A stretch of 64,000 bases of DNA, from assembly GCF_030867145.1 (NCBI RefSeq), contig NC_134418.1:64501-128500 (forward strand), read 5' to 3'. Below are positions 54,585-64,000 of this stretch, piece after piece. The translations under genes and the position numbers were made by a program. Below the pieces are notes generated by a model. That model worked only from the letters and a program-made list of their open reading frames with translations, had not been told where the DNA came from and searched no databases. Source of the DNA: Opisthocomus hoazin. Lineage: Eukaryota; Chordata; Aves; Opisthocomiformes; Opisthocomidae. Every line of letters begins with the position of its first letter. The stretch's first letter is position 1.

Positions 54585-55097
54585 GCCTCTACTCGCACCC
54601 CCCCCAGCCTCCCATCTCTTTCCAGCCTCCTATTTTTCTGGCCTCTACTCTCGCCCCCGGCCTCCCACCCCTCTGCAGCCTCCCACCCCTTTCCGGCCTC
54701 CTTTTTTTCTTTCTGGCCTCTACTCTCGCCCCCGGCCTCCCACCCCTCTGCAGCCTCCCACCCCTTTCTGGCCTCCTTTTTTTCTTTCTGGCCTCTACTC
54801 TCGCCCCCGGCCTCCCACCCCTCTGCGGCCTCCCACCCCTTTCCGGCCTCCTTTTTTTCTTTCTGGCCTCTACTCTCGCCCCCGGCCTCCCACCCCTCTG
54901 CAGCCTCCCACCCCTTTCCGGCCTCCTTCTTTTTCTGGTCTCTACTCTCGCCCCCAGCCTCCCACCCCTCATCAGCCTCCTACCTCCCATTTTGCTGGCC
55001 TCTACATAATTCAGCTTCCCACCCCTCTGCAACCTCCTACCTCTTTCCAGCCTCCACTCCCCGCCCCGAGCTTCCCACCCCCGTCCCCACACACTGA
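54585..55097 (+). repeat. pyrimidine-rich 75-bp minisatellite, unit C
   Basis: As 27205-27715, about five copies. Confidence 0.9.
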
Positions 55098-56515
55098 CAG
55101 AGAGAGAAAAACGACAGTGAACAGGGAAAAAGGTATTAAGAAACAAAGAAAGGGTCAGACGAAGAAGAGGGTGGTTAGGGTTGGAACCCCAACACAAACC
55201 AGCAAGGGGCTAGTGGACAGAGAGAGAGGAAGAGAAGAAAGGGCCGGGAAGCAAGACAGAGAAGGAGAGAAAGGCAAAAAGGGAGAGCCGGCTGGACAGG
55301 GACGTATAGCAAGAAACAACCAGACAGGCAGCAGGACAGAGACACAGAGACAGAAAAACTGGGGGACAGGAACCAGGACAGAGTGACGGCCAGAGGAAAC
55401 AAGGGCCAGGGAGCAGGACAGCGATGGAGAAAGAAGCACTGCGGCAGCAGGGTAGAAAGAGAAGGAAGAAAGGCCAGAAGAAGGATGGGGAATGAAAGAG
55501 AAGGGAAAGAGAAGGACAAGGAGCAGGACAGATTGTCAAAGAAAGGGAGTGGGACAAGGTGATACTGAGAGAGAAAAAGGGGACAGGGAGGCAGGATAAA
55601 GTGAAAGACAGGCAAAAATAAGAGACAGGGGAGCAGGACAGAGACGGAGGGGGAAACGCCTCGGCTGGGCAGCAGGAGAGAGAGGCGGAGAAGGGGAAAA
55701 ACAGCACAAAACCTAGGACGGACAACCTGGGTGGGTGGGGAGCAGGTCAGAGAGCCGGAGAAAGGAAAAACACTGCTGTGGAGCAGCAGAGGGGAACGGA
55801 GAAAGAAAGAGAGCGAGGGGGAGCAGGGCAGAGAAACGGAGAGAGAAAATAAGTGACGGGGAGCAGGGCAGAGCACTAGGAAGACGAAAATAAGACAAGG
55901 GAGAAGACCGAGGAGCTCAGAGAGAAAGAAGGGTCGAAAGAAAACGCCAGAGAGGTAGAGAAATCAAGAAAAACAGGGACGAGGAGCCTTGGAGAGACGG
56001 AGCACGAAAATGTTGGGCCGGTGAGCGCGAAAGAGGGAGAGAGAGACAGGGGCAGGGGGAGGAGATGAAGAAGAAAGGAGAGACAAAGATGGCAACGGAG
56101 CACAGGACACACAGGCAGAGAGAGAAAAAGGACAGTGAACAGGAAAAAAGGGACCGAGAAACAAAGAAAGGGTCAGATCTAGACAAAGAGACCAAGAAGG
56201 GGGGGGTGGCGGGGGGGGGGTGCAGGGAAACCCCAAAACAAACCAGCAAGGGGCTACAGGACAGAGAGGGAGAGAAAGGGCCATGAAGCAGGACAGAGAA
56301 GGAGAGAAAGGCAAAAAGCGAGAGCTGGCTGAACAGGGACGTATAGCAAGAAACGGCCAGACAGGCAGCAGGACAGAGAAACAGAGACAGGGAGCCGGCT
56401 AAAGAAATTCTGGAGGGAGAAAAGGAGGGAGAGGGAGCAGGACACAAACACAGACAGAAGACGGGAGGTACAGGGAAAGGGAAAGAAAAGGAAAAAGAAA
56501 AATAAACCAAACAAA
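55098..56515 (+). repeat. purine-rich satellite, unit C segment 4
   Basis: As 27716-29135. Confidence 0.85.
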
Positions 56516-56606
56516 ACAATCACAGCAGCGTGGGAGAGAGGAGGATCCAGGGGAGGGCCCGGGACGCAGAAGAGGAGCGACAGGGCCCCGAGGGCCCACC
56601 ACTCAC

Positions 56607-56716
56607 CGCAGCTCTCGCTCTCGGCGCTGCCGGGAGACTCTGCTGCTTCAGGCGCTTCTCTCTCCTGCTCTCCTCCATTCCTCTTCCGTAACTCCGGTCG
56701 CTTGGCTGTCCTACAC
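56607..56716 (-). CDS. candidate exon 2 of gene C-II
   Basis: As exon 2 of A-II. Confidence 0.45.
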
Positions 56717-57616
56717 CTAAGAAAAAACACGCATGTGTCACGGCTCTTAGACGAGGCTCCCTAGGCACGTAGCCTCGCTCGCTCACGCGCTCCACAACCG
56801 TACCATGCTGCTGCTGGTGACACATACAGACCCTGCGGGACACGCTGGCGGCCTGGCCTGCTGCGGGCTACCAAGAGGGAGCCTTCCTCACCCGCAGAGG
56901 CAGGCTCTCTCCTGCCTGCAGCGCCAGGCAGCTGCCAGCCAGGTGGCCTTCCATTTCTTCTTCTTCTTCAGCCTTCTCGGGACTCTCCAGCTTCAGCCCC
57001 GCCAGCTCCCGTCCGCAGCCACTCAGCGCTCCGCCTCTCTCTTTTTGCCCCCACGACGCCAGGAGACCGAGGCCCGGCACACACAGCCCTCACAAGCCTG
57101 GAGCGGGCGCAGCCAACGGCATCCCCAGGGCAGGAACGGACAAACGCGTCCTCAGCGCGGCCCCTGCCACAGAGAAAGAAGCAGCGGCGACCGCGTTAAG
57201 GGACACTGAGGCACGCTCGAGGCCCAGTGTGCCGCCCGCACCACGGGCCTTGGGGGAGGCCGGGGGCTCCGGGACAGGCTTCAGGGGACGTGCTGGAGCT
57301 GGGGGCGGCTACGCGGGGCGAGCGGGGCCAGGGGAGCGCTGCCGAGTTGGGGGGGCGGTGTGCCCGCCTCCTTCCCCCCTTCCCCTCCGTCACCTCCCGC
57401 CTCTGGCCCCGGGGCTGCCCGCACCCGCCTCGCCTCCAGCGCACCGGCAGCCTGTCGCAGCGGACGGCTCGAAGCTTCCCGTCCCACCACCCTCGGGCAG
57501 CCACCACGCACCCCCGCACCCGCCGGAGGGGAGCCCGCGCCTCACCGCTGGCCTCTCTGCTCCCCCGCCGCCCCGGCACCCGACACCAGGGCGCCGCCAT
57601 GCTGCTGCGCCGTACC

Positions 57617-57626
57617 GCGCATGCGC
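57617..57626. promoter_or_regulatory. NRF1-type palindrome, unit C module II
   Basis: GCGCATGCGC upstream of the exon 1 ATG at 57600. Confidence 0.6.
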
Positions 57627-58234
57627 TACGTGCCGACGGCGCGCCGGAGTGGCCAGTCCCCAGTCCCTGCGCGGAACGCCGGGCTGCAGTACCGCATTGC
57701 GGCCAGGGGACGGCGCCAGCGGACACGGCGCGGCGCCCACGCCCGGCCCCACCTCCGGGTCCAGGCAGCGCGCGCCGCCGGCACGGGGCGGCACCTCCGC
57801 ACGGCTCCGGGCAGCGCCCTGCCGCGCGCCTCCTGCTCTGGGCAGCCCCCGACTCGCGGCTCCGACACGGCGCCGCACCCCCGCCGCTCCTTGCCCCCGA
57901 CCCGGACCCCGATCTCCCGGGGGCTTTTCCCCAGGACCTGCCACTCCATCCACACCCCCACACACCCCGCGCTCACCTTCTCCCTCGCTGCAGCCGCAAC
58001 CCGGCTACGGCTCTGCTCCTCCCTCGACTCGCACCGGCCCCTCCACAGCCACCCGGGGCACGGCAGCACCGGGCCCTCCACGGGCAGAGGGAGGGGCCGT
58101 AGCCATCAGCCGTGCTGCCCGCACCTGGGGCTCCTCCGGCCCCGGCCCACGGCTGGATCCCACGGTGCCGTCATTGGGCAAACACAAAGACCCTCTGAAG
58201 CCGTTTGGGCATTTCAGCAAGCAGGCAGGCGTCC

Positions 58235-58240
58235 TTTATT
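58235..58240 (-). terminator. AATAAA of the short unit, unit C (terminal exon 58235-58486)
   Basis: As 30853-31104. Confidence 0.55.
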
Positions 58241-58624
58241 GCAGCACCGGACACACAGGGCACGGCTCCTCCCAGCGCGCACAGCACCTGTGCCACTCGA
58301 GCGGCAGTACCGAATTTTGGTCACCGGGTGGCAGCAGCGAGCTCTTGCACACGGCGCCACCGCGCATTCGCGTCTCCCGAGCCGCAGTACCGAACTTTGG
58401 TCACCGGGTGGCAACAGCGAGCCCTGCGGCATGCCCGGTCGAGGCGTGCCCGCACCGCTTTCTGGGGACCGGACGCAGCGGGAACGCTGCAGAAAAACAC
58501 ACGGAACTGACCACAGAACTACCCTTCGTCCCGCGCAGCGGGGGCTGTGGCGGGACCAAGGACAACGCCTCGTCGCACATGCCCGAGAGCAATGCGGCTG
58601 CCCGGCAGCCGAGTCCCTGAAAAC

Positions 58625-58759
58625 GACACCTCCCGGCATGCCCTGGCTAGCAGGGCTCGGCCGCCCGGCAGCCGGAAGACTACACCTCCCGGCATGCTCC
58701 GGGGAGCAGCGTGGCCGACCGCGCGCCCCGCGCCCCAGCACTACAGCTCCCAGCACGCC
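58625..58759 (+). promoter_or_regulatory. ZNF143/THAP11-type site triplet, unit C
   Basis: Sites at 58625-58642, 58679-58698 and 58740-58759. Confidence 0.7.
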
Positions 58760-59233
58760 GCGGGAGCTGCGGGCCTCGGCTTGCGGGGACACCGTGCCCG
58801 AAATGGCGCTGGACCCCCGCCGCTCCTTGCCTCCCACACGGACCCCGCTTGGCAGGTACCCTCGCCCGCCTCGGGGCTTTCCCCGGGACCCGCCGCTCCA
58901 TCGACCGCCCCGCGCTCACCTTCTCCCTCGCTGCAGCCGCAGCCCGGTCACGGCTCCGCTCCTCCCTCGGCTCGCACCGGCCCCTCCACGGCCACCCCGG
59001 TCACGGCAGCACCGGGCCCTCCACCGGCAGAGGGAGGGGCCGTCGCCATCAGCCGTGCTGCCCGCACCTGGGGCTCCCCCGGCCCCGGGCCCACGGCTGG
59101 AGCCCGGCAGGAACAGGGGGCCGTCGCCCCTGCCCCACAGCCCGTCCCCTCCTCCCCTGGGCTCTGGCGCAGCCTCTCGTCCCGTGCAAACCACGCACAA
59201 ACGCAGCCGCGAGGGCAAAAGGGACTGCAGGTC

Positions 59234-59239
59234 TTTATT
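59234..59239 (-). terminator. AATAAA of gene D-I (terminal exon 59234-59441)
   Basis: As 31852-32059. Confidence 0.6.
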
Positions 59240-59441
59240 CAGTCACGCACCCAGCCAGTCCCGGGAGACGCTCTGCTCCGGGGCTCGGGGCCCCCGATGC
59301 TCCCTCTGCCCCTCCGACACCTCGGCAGTCCTTCCCGCAGCTGCGCCCGTTGCTCCAGCGGGGAACACTCGGTCAGTCCGTTCCGGGAGCGATGCGCTGC
59401 TCGGCAGAGGCCGCCAAAAATGAGGAGCAGGGCGCAGGCCA

Positions 59442-61672
59442 CTACAAGAGAGGAGAAAAGTGACAGGTGGCTGGACTGCGGCGGTGTAACGAGAAAGCAC
59501 GAAGCAGGGAAAGGGACAGCGAGAGAAGGACGGGGACAGGCAGTCCCACAGAGATGGAGAAAGAAGCAGCAGGAAGAGAGGAAGAGTGGCAGCAGAAAGA
59601 AGAAGAGGGAGCAGGACAGAGACCGAAAAAGGATGGGGGAGCAGGACAGAGGCGCAGAAAAAACCTGCAACGGGCAGCACGACAGGAAGGGAGGAAAAAA
59701 GAATAGGGGCAGGGACCCGGACTGAGACAGATGGGGAAAGACAAAAAAAAAAAGCTACAAAAACAGGGCAGAGAGGGAGGAATGAGACAACATGGACAGG
59801 GAGCCGGGACCGCAAACGACGGAGGGAAGGGGCGAGGGTGGGCAGGACAACACGAAACAAACCACATAGCTACACGCTACAGGGAAAAGAGGGAAGACTT
59901 AAGAAGTAGGGAGCGGGAGCTGAACAAAAGAGAGCCAGAGAGGAAAAAGCCAGAGAGTAATGCGTACAGAAAGAAAGGGGGGGGGGATTCTAAAACAGGG
60001 TCATCGGGGAGACAGACACAAGTAAGAAGGACAAAGGACAAAAGCAACAGGCTACGAGGTGGAGAGGGAAGAATCAATGAATATGGACAGAGCGCTGGCC
60101 AGAGAGAGACCGAGAAAGGCAAAAGATGGCACGGGTGACAGGGCAGAGAGGGACGAATTTAAAAACCAGGCACAGGGAGTCGGACAGAGGGAAAGGCAGA
60201 AATAAGAGGAGAAAAAGTGACGGGCCACGGGGCAGAGAGGGAGGAATGGATAAAGAGCAACAGGGGACCGGACAGAGCACAATGGAGAATGGAAAAAAAG
60301 CAAAAGCACGCTCCAGGGAAGACGGAGGGACTGAAGAACAGCGACCAGGAGCTGGACAGCGAGACACAGAGGAAGACCAAAAAACCAACGAAACAAAACC
60401 AGTGATGGGCTACAAGATGGGCTGGGGGAAACACAAAACAGCGCCAGGGATCTGGACACAGAGAGATGGAGACAGACAGACCAATAGCGTGGGGCTACAG
60501 GGGGCAGAGGAACGAATTAAACACTGAGGACGGGGAGCCAGACAGAGAGAGAGGGAGATCGCGGAGAACAGTGGTGGGTGCAGGAAGAAGAGGTAAGAGT
60601 TAATAAATGGGGACAGGGAGCCGCACAGGGAGGGACCGAGAAAGGCAAACACAGCAGCAGGGCATAGGGCAGAGAGGAAGAACTAAAAAACAGGGGCAGT
60701 GAGACAGACATAGAGAGATGGAGAAAAGAAAAAAGCAATGGGTGATGTGGCAGAGAGGGAGGACTTAAAAACAGGCACGGGAAGCAAGAAAGACTGAAAG
60801 GGGGGGGGGGCGGCGCTGAATCCAATAGGCAACAGGATGGAGAGGGAGGACTTAAAAGTGAGGGACGAGAAGCTGGGAAGACAGAGAGGTGGAGAAAGAA
60901 ACAGAATCACAACACGCTACAGTGCCAAGAAGGAAGAAGCTGAACAACAGGGACAGGGAGCCAGACAAAGAGAGCCAGAGAAAGAAAAAATACCGACGGG
61001 CCACAGGACAGAGAGGGAGGAATGAAACAATAGGGATCCGGAGCCGGGCAGTCAGAGAGGGAGGAAGAAGAAATAGCCAGGGGCAATAAGGCAGAGAGAG
61101 AAGGCGGCAAAAACAGGGATCTGGACCAGATCGATGACAAAAGACAAGGACAGTGATGGGCTATAGGGAGGAGAGGGAGGAATGCGAAGACAGGGGCGAG
61201 GCGCCAGATGCGGAGCAAGGCATACAGGAAGTACAGCAAAAGCTAGAGAGCAGAGAGGGAGGAATTAAACCACAGGGATAGGGAGCCGGGGAGGGAGCTG
61301 GAAAAAGGGATGGAGGAGGGGAGACGAGGAGGAATTAAAAAATTGGGATCCAGAGCCCGAGAAAGAAGTAAAATTGCCACAGGCTAAATAAAGGGCCCAG
61401 AAGGAAGAAATTGAAAACCAGGGAGCAGAAGCCAGCCAGAGAGAGACGCAGAAAGGAAAAACCACGATGGGCTCCCAGATGGAGAGGGAGGAATTTCAAA
61501 AAGGAAGGGAGCGGGAGCCATACACAGAGAGACAGAAAAAGGGAAGATAGCAACAGGCCACAGGGCAGCGAGGGAAGAATTGAAAAGTAGGGACAGGAAG
61601 CCGGACAGAGCGCAACGAGAAAGAAATGGCCGGGGGGGAAACACAGCACCACCACCTGCGACAGGCTACAGG
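59442..61672 (+). repeat. purine-rich satellite, unit C segment 5
   Basis: As 32060-34290. Confidence 0.85.
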
Positions 61673-62142
61673 GCTAGCCCAAGCTGGCCAGTGGAAATAT
61701 TCCGTACCACAGACGTCACGCACAGCTTATAAATGGGGGCTGGCTGCGGGGCAGGAATCAGCTCTTGTCGTTTCCGCGAGTTGGAACCCGCTCTCGTCCG
61801 GGAGGTCAAACTATTTTGGAATTTAGCGAAACTTGCGATTTCCGGGTTCCGCAATCGCTGTTCGGGGACTGCCTGTGAATCGGTCATCGGGTGGTGAGAG
61901 AAACTGTACTGCGTATAGTTTGGTTCGCATGTGCGTTGTTGCAATTATTATCATCGTTATTAGAATTATCAGCAGTATTTCCTTTGTTGCCTTACTAAAC
62001 TGTCTTTATCTCAACCGACAAGTTTGACCTTTTGTCCATTTGTCCTCCGCATCCCGCTGGGGAGGGAACGGGCCGGGGGTGGGGGCTGTGAGCGAGCAGC
62101 TCTCTAGTGCTTAGTTGCCGGCTGCCAAGTTAAACCATGACA
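61673..62142 (+). mobile_element. LTR fossil in unit D
   Basis: Matches the unit B copy (AAACTTGCG, AAGTTTGACC), not A or C. Confidence 0.8.
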
Positions 62143-63310
62143 GACAGAGAGGGAGGAATTAAAAAAAAACAGGACTGGGAGCAATCTACAGAGAGACGTC
62201 CGGGAACGAAAGTGTAAACAGCACCGCGTACAGGGCAGAGAGGGAGGAATTCAACAAAAATAATAAGGAAAGACAGGGAGCCGGACAGAGGGACACAGAG
62301 ACAGAGAAAACAGCAATGGGCTACAAGACAGAGAGGGAGGGATTAAAAAATCCTGGCGGGGAGCCGGACCGGGAGAGACGGCAAAAGAAATGAAATCGCG
62401 CCGTGGCACAGGGAAGACAGGAGGACAACACTGAAAACCAGGGCCTGGGAACTGGAAAGAGAGAGCCAGAGAATGAAAGAACTCCTGACGGGCTCTAGGG
62501 CAGAGACAGGAGGAATGAAAAAACAGGGGCGGGGAGACAGAGAGAGACAGAGAGAGAGAAATAAGAGGGGGGGAAAGCAACAGGCCGCAGGCTCCAGAGG
62601 GAGGAAGTGCGAAAGAGGGGCTGGGAGCCGCACAGGGAGAGGGTGGAGAAACAGACCTGCAGAAGTGACAGGGTATGGGGCAGAGAGGGAGGAACTTAAA
62701 AAAATCAGGACCTTGAGCCAGAAGAGACGGAGAAAATAAAAATGGTGACGGGTAACAGGGCAGAGAGGGAGGAATGAAAAAAGAGGGACAGGAAGCCAGA
62801 ACAGAGAGACTGCGAAGGCAAAAAGTCCCGACAGCTTCCGCAGAGAGGGCGAGGAACTGAAACTTAGAGACAGGGAGTTGGACAGAGAGAGACAGAGAAA
62901 GAAAAAGAGAAAAAAGACGGAGATGCAGAAAGGGAAAAGGAGCGACAGGACAGAGAGGGAGGAATTCAAAATGAGGGGCAGGGAGCAGAATAAAGAGAGA
63001 CAGAGAAAGAGGCAGACGCGCAACGTGCTACGGAGCTGAGAAGGAAGACCTTGAACCACAGGGACAGGGAGCCGGACAGAGAGTCCCAGAGATGGCAAAA
63101 GTACCGACGGGCTATAGGGCAGAGAGGGGGGAAAGCAAAAACCGTGATCGGGAGCCAGACAGAAAGAGATAGGGAAGCAAAAGAAAGTCACGGGCTACAG
63201 GGCAGAGAGAGGGAGGACCTAAAAGACGGGGACAGGGAGCTGGTCAGAGATGGAGAAAGCAGGTACACGGGAGCGGGGAGGGGGTTGGAGGGGGCAGGGA
63301 GGAAAAAAAA
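62143..63310 (+). repeat. purine-rich satellite, unit D segment 1
   Basis: As 21103-22270. Confidence 0.85.
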
Positions 63311-63405
63311 GCCAAAAATCACAGCAGTGTGGGAAAGAGAGGGATCCAGGGGAGAGCCCGGGATGCAGAAGAGGGGCGACAGGGCCCCGAGGGCCTGGCA
63401 CTCAC

Positions 63406-63515
63406 CGCAGATCTCGCTCTTAGCACTGCCGGGAGACTCTGCCGCTTCAGACGCTTCTCTCTCCTGCTCTCCTCCCTTCCTCTTCCGTAACTCAGGTCGC
63501 TTGGCTGTCCCCCAC
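63406..63515 (-). other. 110-nt exon-2-like cassette, unit D
   Basis: As 22366-22475. Confidence 0.45.
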
Positions 63516-63620
63516 CTAAGAGAAAACGTCCATGTCTCGCAGCTCTGGCGAGACAAGGCTCCCCAGACAAGTAGCCTCGCCTGCTCACGCACTACGCGCA
63601 GGAACAAGACAAGAGGGAAA

Positions 63621-63642
63621 GAGAGAGAGAGAGAGAGAGAGA
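63621..63642 (+). repeat. (GA)n microsatellite, unit D
   Basis: Eleven GA dinucleotides. Confidence 0.95.
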
Positions 63643-64000
63643 ATGACGAGCGGGCAGCAGAACTGACGGATCAAGAGAGAAACTGAATCAGGGGAATAAA
63701 GAACGCTGGAGGGAGACAAACGTACAGGCAACAAGCCAGATGGACGAGGGCAGGAGACACACAGATCAGGACAAAGAGGTGGAGAAAGTGAAAACAGTGA
63801 TGGGCTGCAGGACGAGAAAAAAGGCCAAGGAGCAGGACAGAGGAGAATAACGGGACAGCAAGCTGGACAGGGGCATATAGCAAGAAACAAAGGGACAGGC
63901 AGCAGTATGGAGATATACAGACAAAGAGTTACGGGGAGGATGGAGGACAGAGAGAATGAGAGAAAAGGGACAGGGAGAGGGGCACAGATGGAGAAAGAAA
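63643..64000 (+). repeat. purine-rich satellite, unit D segment 2 (cut by window end)
   Basis: As the start of 22603-24202. Confidence 0.85.

Larger units (their letters stand above)
53368..58160 (-). other. candidate minus-strand gene C-II
   Basis: Exon A (from 57977, ATG at 58106, closed before the donor), exon 1 (57546-57600), exon 2 (56607-56716), cassette 54249-54358, terminal exon (53575 to 53368). Near-identical to A-II. Unrecognised. Confidence 0.45.
58235..59105 (-). ncRNA. candidate short two-exon unit, unit C
   Basis: Exon A' from 58920 upward, ZNF143 triplet in the intron, terminal exon 58486 to 58235. Likely non-coding. Confidence 0.35.
56770..59230 (-). promoter_or_regulatory. 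CpG-island module II, unit C
   Basis: As module II of unit A, with exon 1 at 57546-57600 and exon A segments from 57977 and 58920. Confidence 0.65.
48011..61672 (+). repeat. macrosatellite unit C (13,662 bp)
   Basis: Nearly identical to unit A at an offset of about 27,381. I noticed only scattered single-base differences and a different G-run length. Confidence 0.9.
59234..64000 (-). other. candidate minus-strand gene D-I, 3' part only
   Basis: Terminal exon (59441 to 59234) and cassette 63406-63515 are in the window. The promoter, exon 1 and exon 2 should lie beyond the right edge if unit D follows the same plan (exon 1 expected near 66.3 kb). Confidence 0.4.
61673..64000 (+). repeat. macrosatellite unit D, first 2,328 bp
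   Basis: Collinear with the start of units A to C and cut by the window edge. Its LTR marker bases are of the B type. Confidence 0.9.

Noticed and set aside
34291-61672. False duplication by the assembler as the sole explanation for A/C identity
   Set aside because: A and C differ in G-run length and scattered bases, and B sits between them with its own expansions. The possibility is kept as a check rather than accepted.

Overview
The window is eukaryotic and almost certainly avian. Three things point to birds: a CR1 LINE fragment that ends in the typical CR1 3' tail (short ATTCTATG repeats), fossil LTRs ending in the TTAAACCAYGACA signature common in bird genomes, and very GC-rich CpG-island DNA next to purine-rich satellite, as on microchromosomes or other poorly assembled bird sequence. 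I recognise no known protein-coding host gene, rRNA, tRNA or CRISPR array.

Layout. Positions 1-5440 hold unique or decayed repeat DNA, including one very old outlying copy (3300-3930) of the module amplified further right. Positions 5445-6850 are a broken retroviral pol fossil that stops at a perfectly regular 27-bp minisatellite (6853-7844, about 37 copies). From about 7850 to 20632 lies an older, diverged monomer of a large tandem repeat. From about 15,775 its sequence abruptly becomes nearly identical to the units that follow. Positions 20633-64000 are a macrosatellite with unit starts at 20633, 34291, 48011 and 61673 (13,658, 13,720 and 13,662 bp). Units alternate in type: A and C are nearly identical (period about 27,381 bp) and B differs from both. 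This gives a dimeric higher-order repeat.

Each complete unit has, in + coordinates: an LTR fossil; purine-rich degenerate minisatellite (about 80-90 bp period); a 110-nt exon-like cassette; more purine satellite; a poly-G run; CpG-island module I; purine satellite; a second cassette; a pyrimidine-rich 75-bp minisatellite; purine satellite; CpG-island module II; and purine satellite.

The islands look like promoters and first exons of minus-strand transcription units arranged head to tail. Evidence: NRF1-type palindromes beside an ATG, donors reading GTGAG, a 110-nt second exon with consensus splice sites, and terminal exons with a good acceptor and AATAAA. Exon phases agree: two alternative first exons end in phase 1, exon 2 is 110 nt and ends in phase 0, and the terminal exon has a stop after 22 codons in every copy. 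The predicted peptide is only about 77 residues, basic and unrecognised, so the units may be non-coding. Each module II also carries a short extra transcription unit with three ZNF143/THAP11-type sites in its intron. The transcribed strand is strongly C/U-rich.

Coordinates were read by eye. Copy identities and functions are inferences, and no database search was possible.
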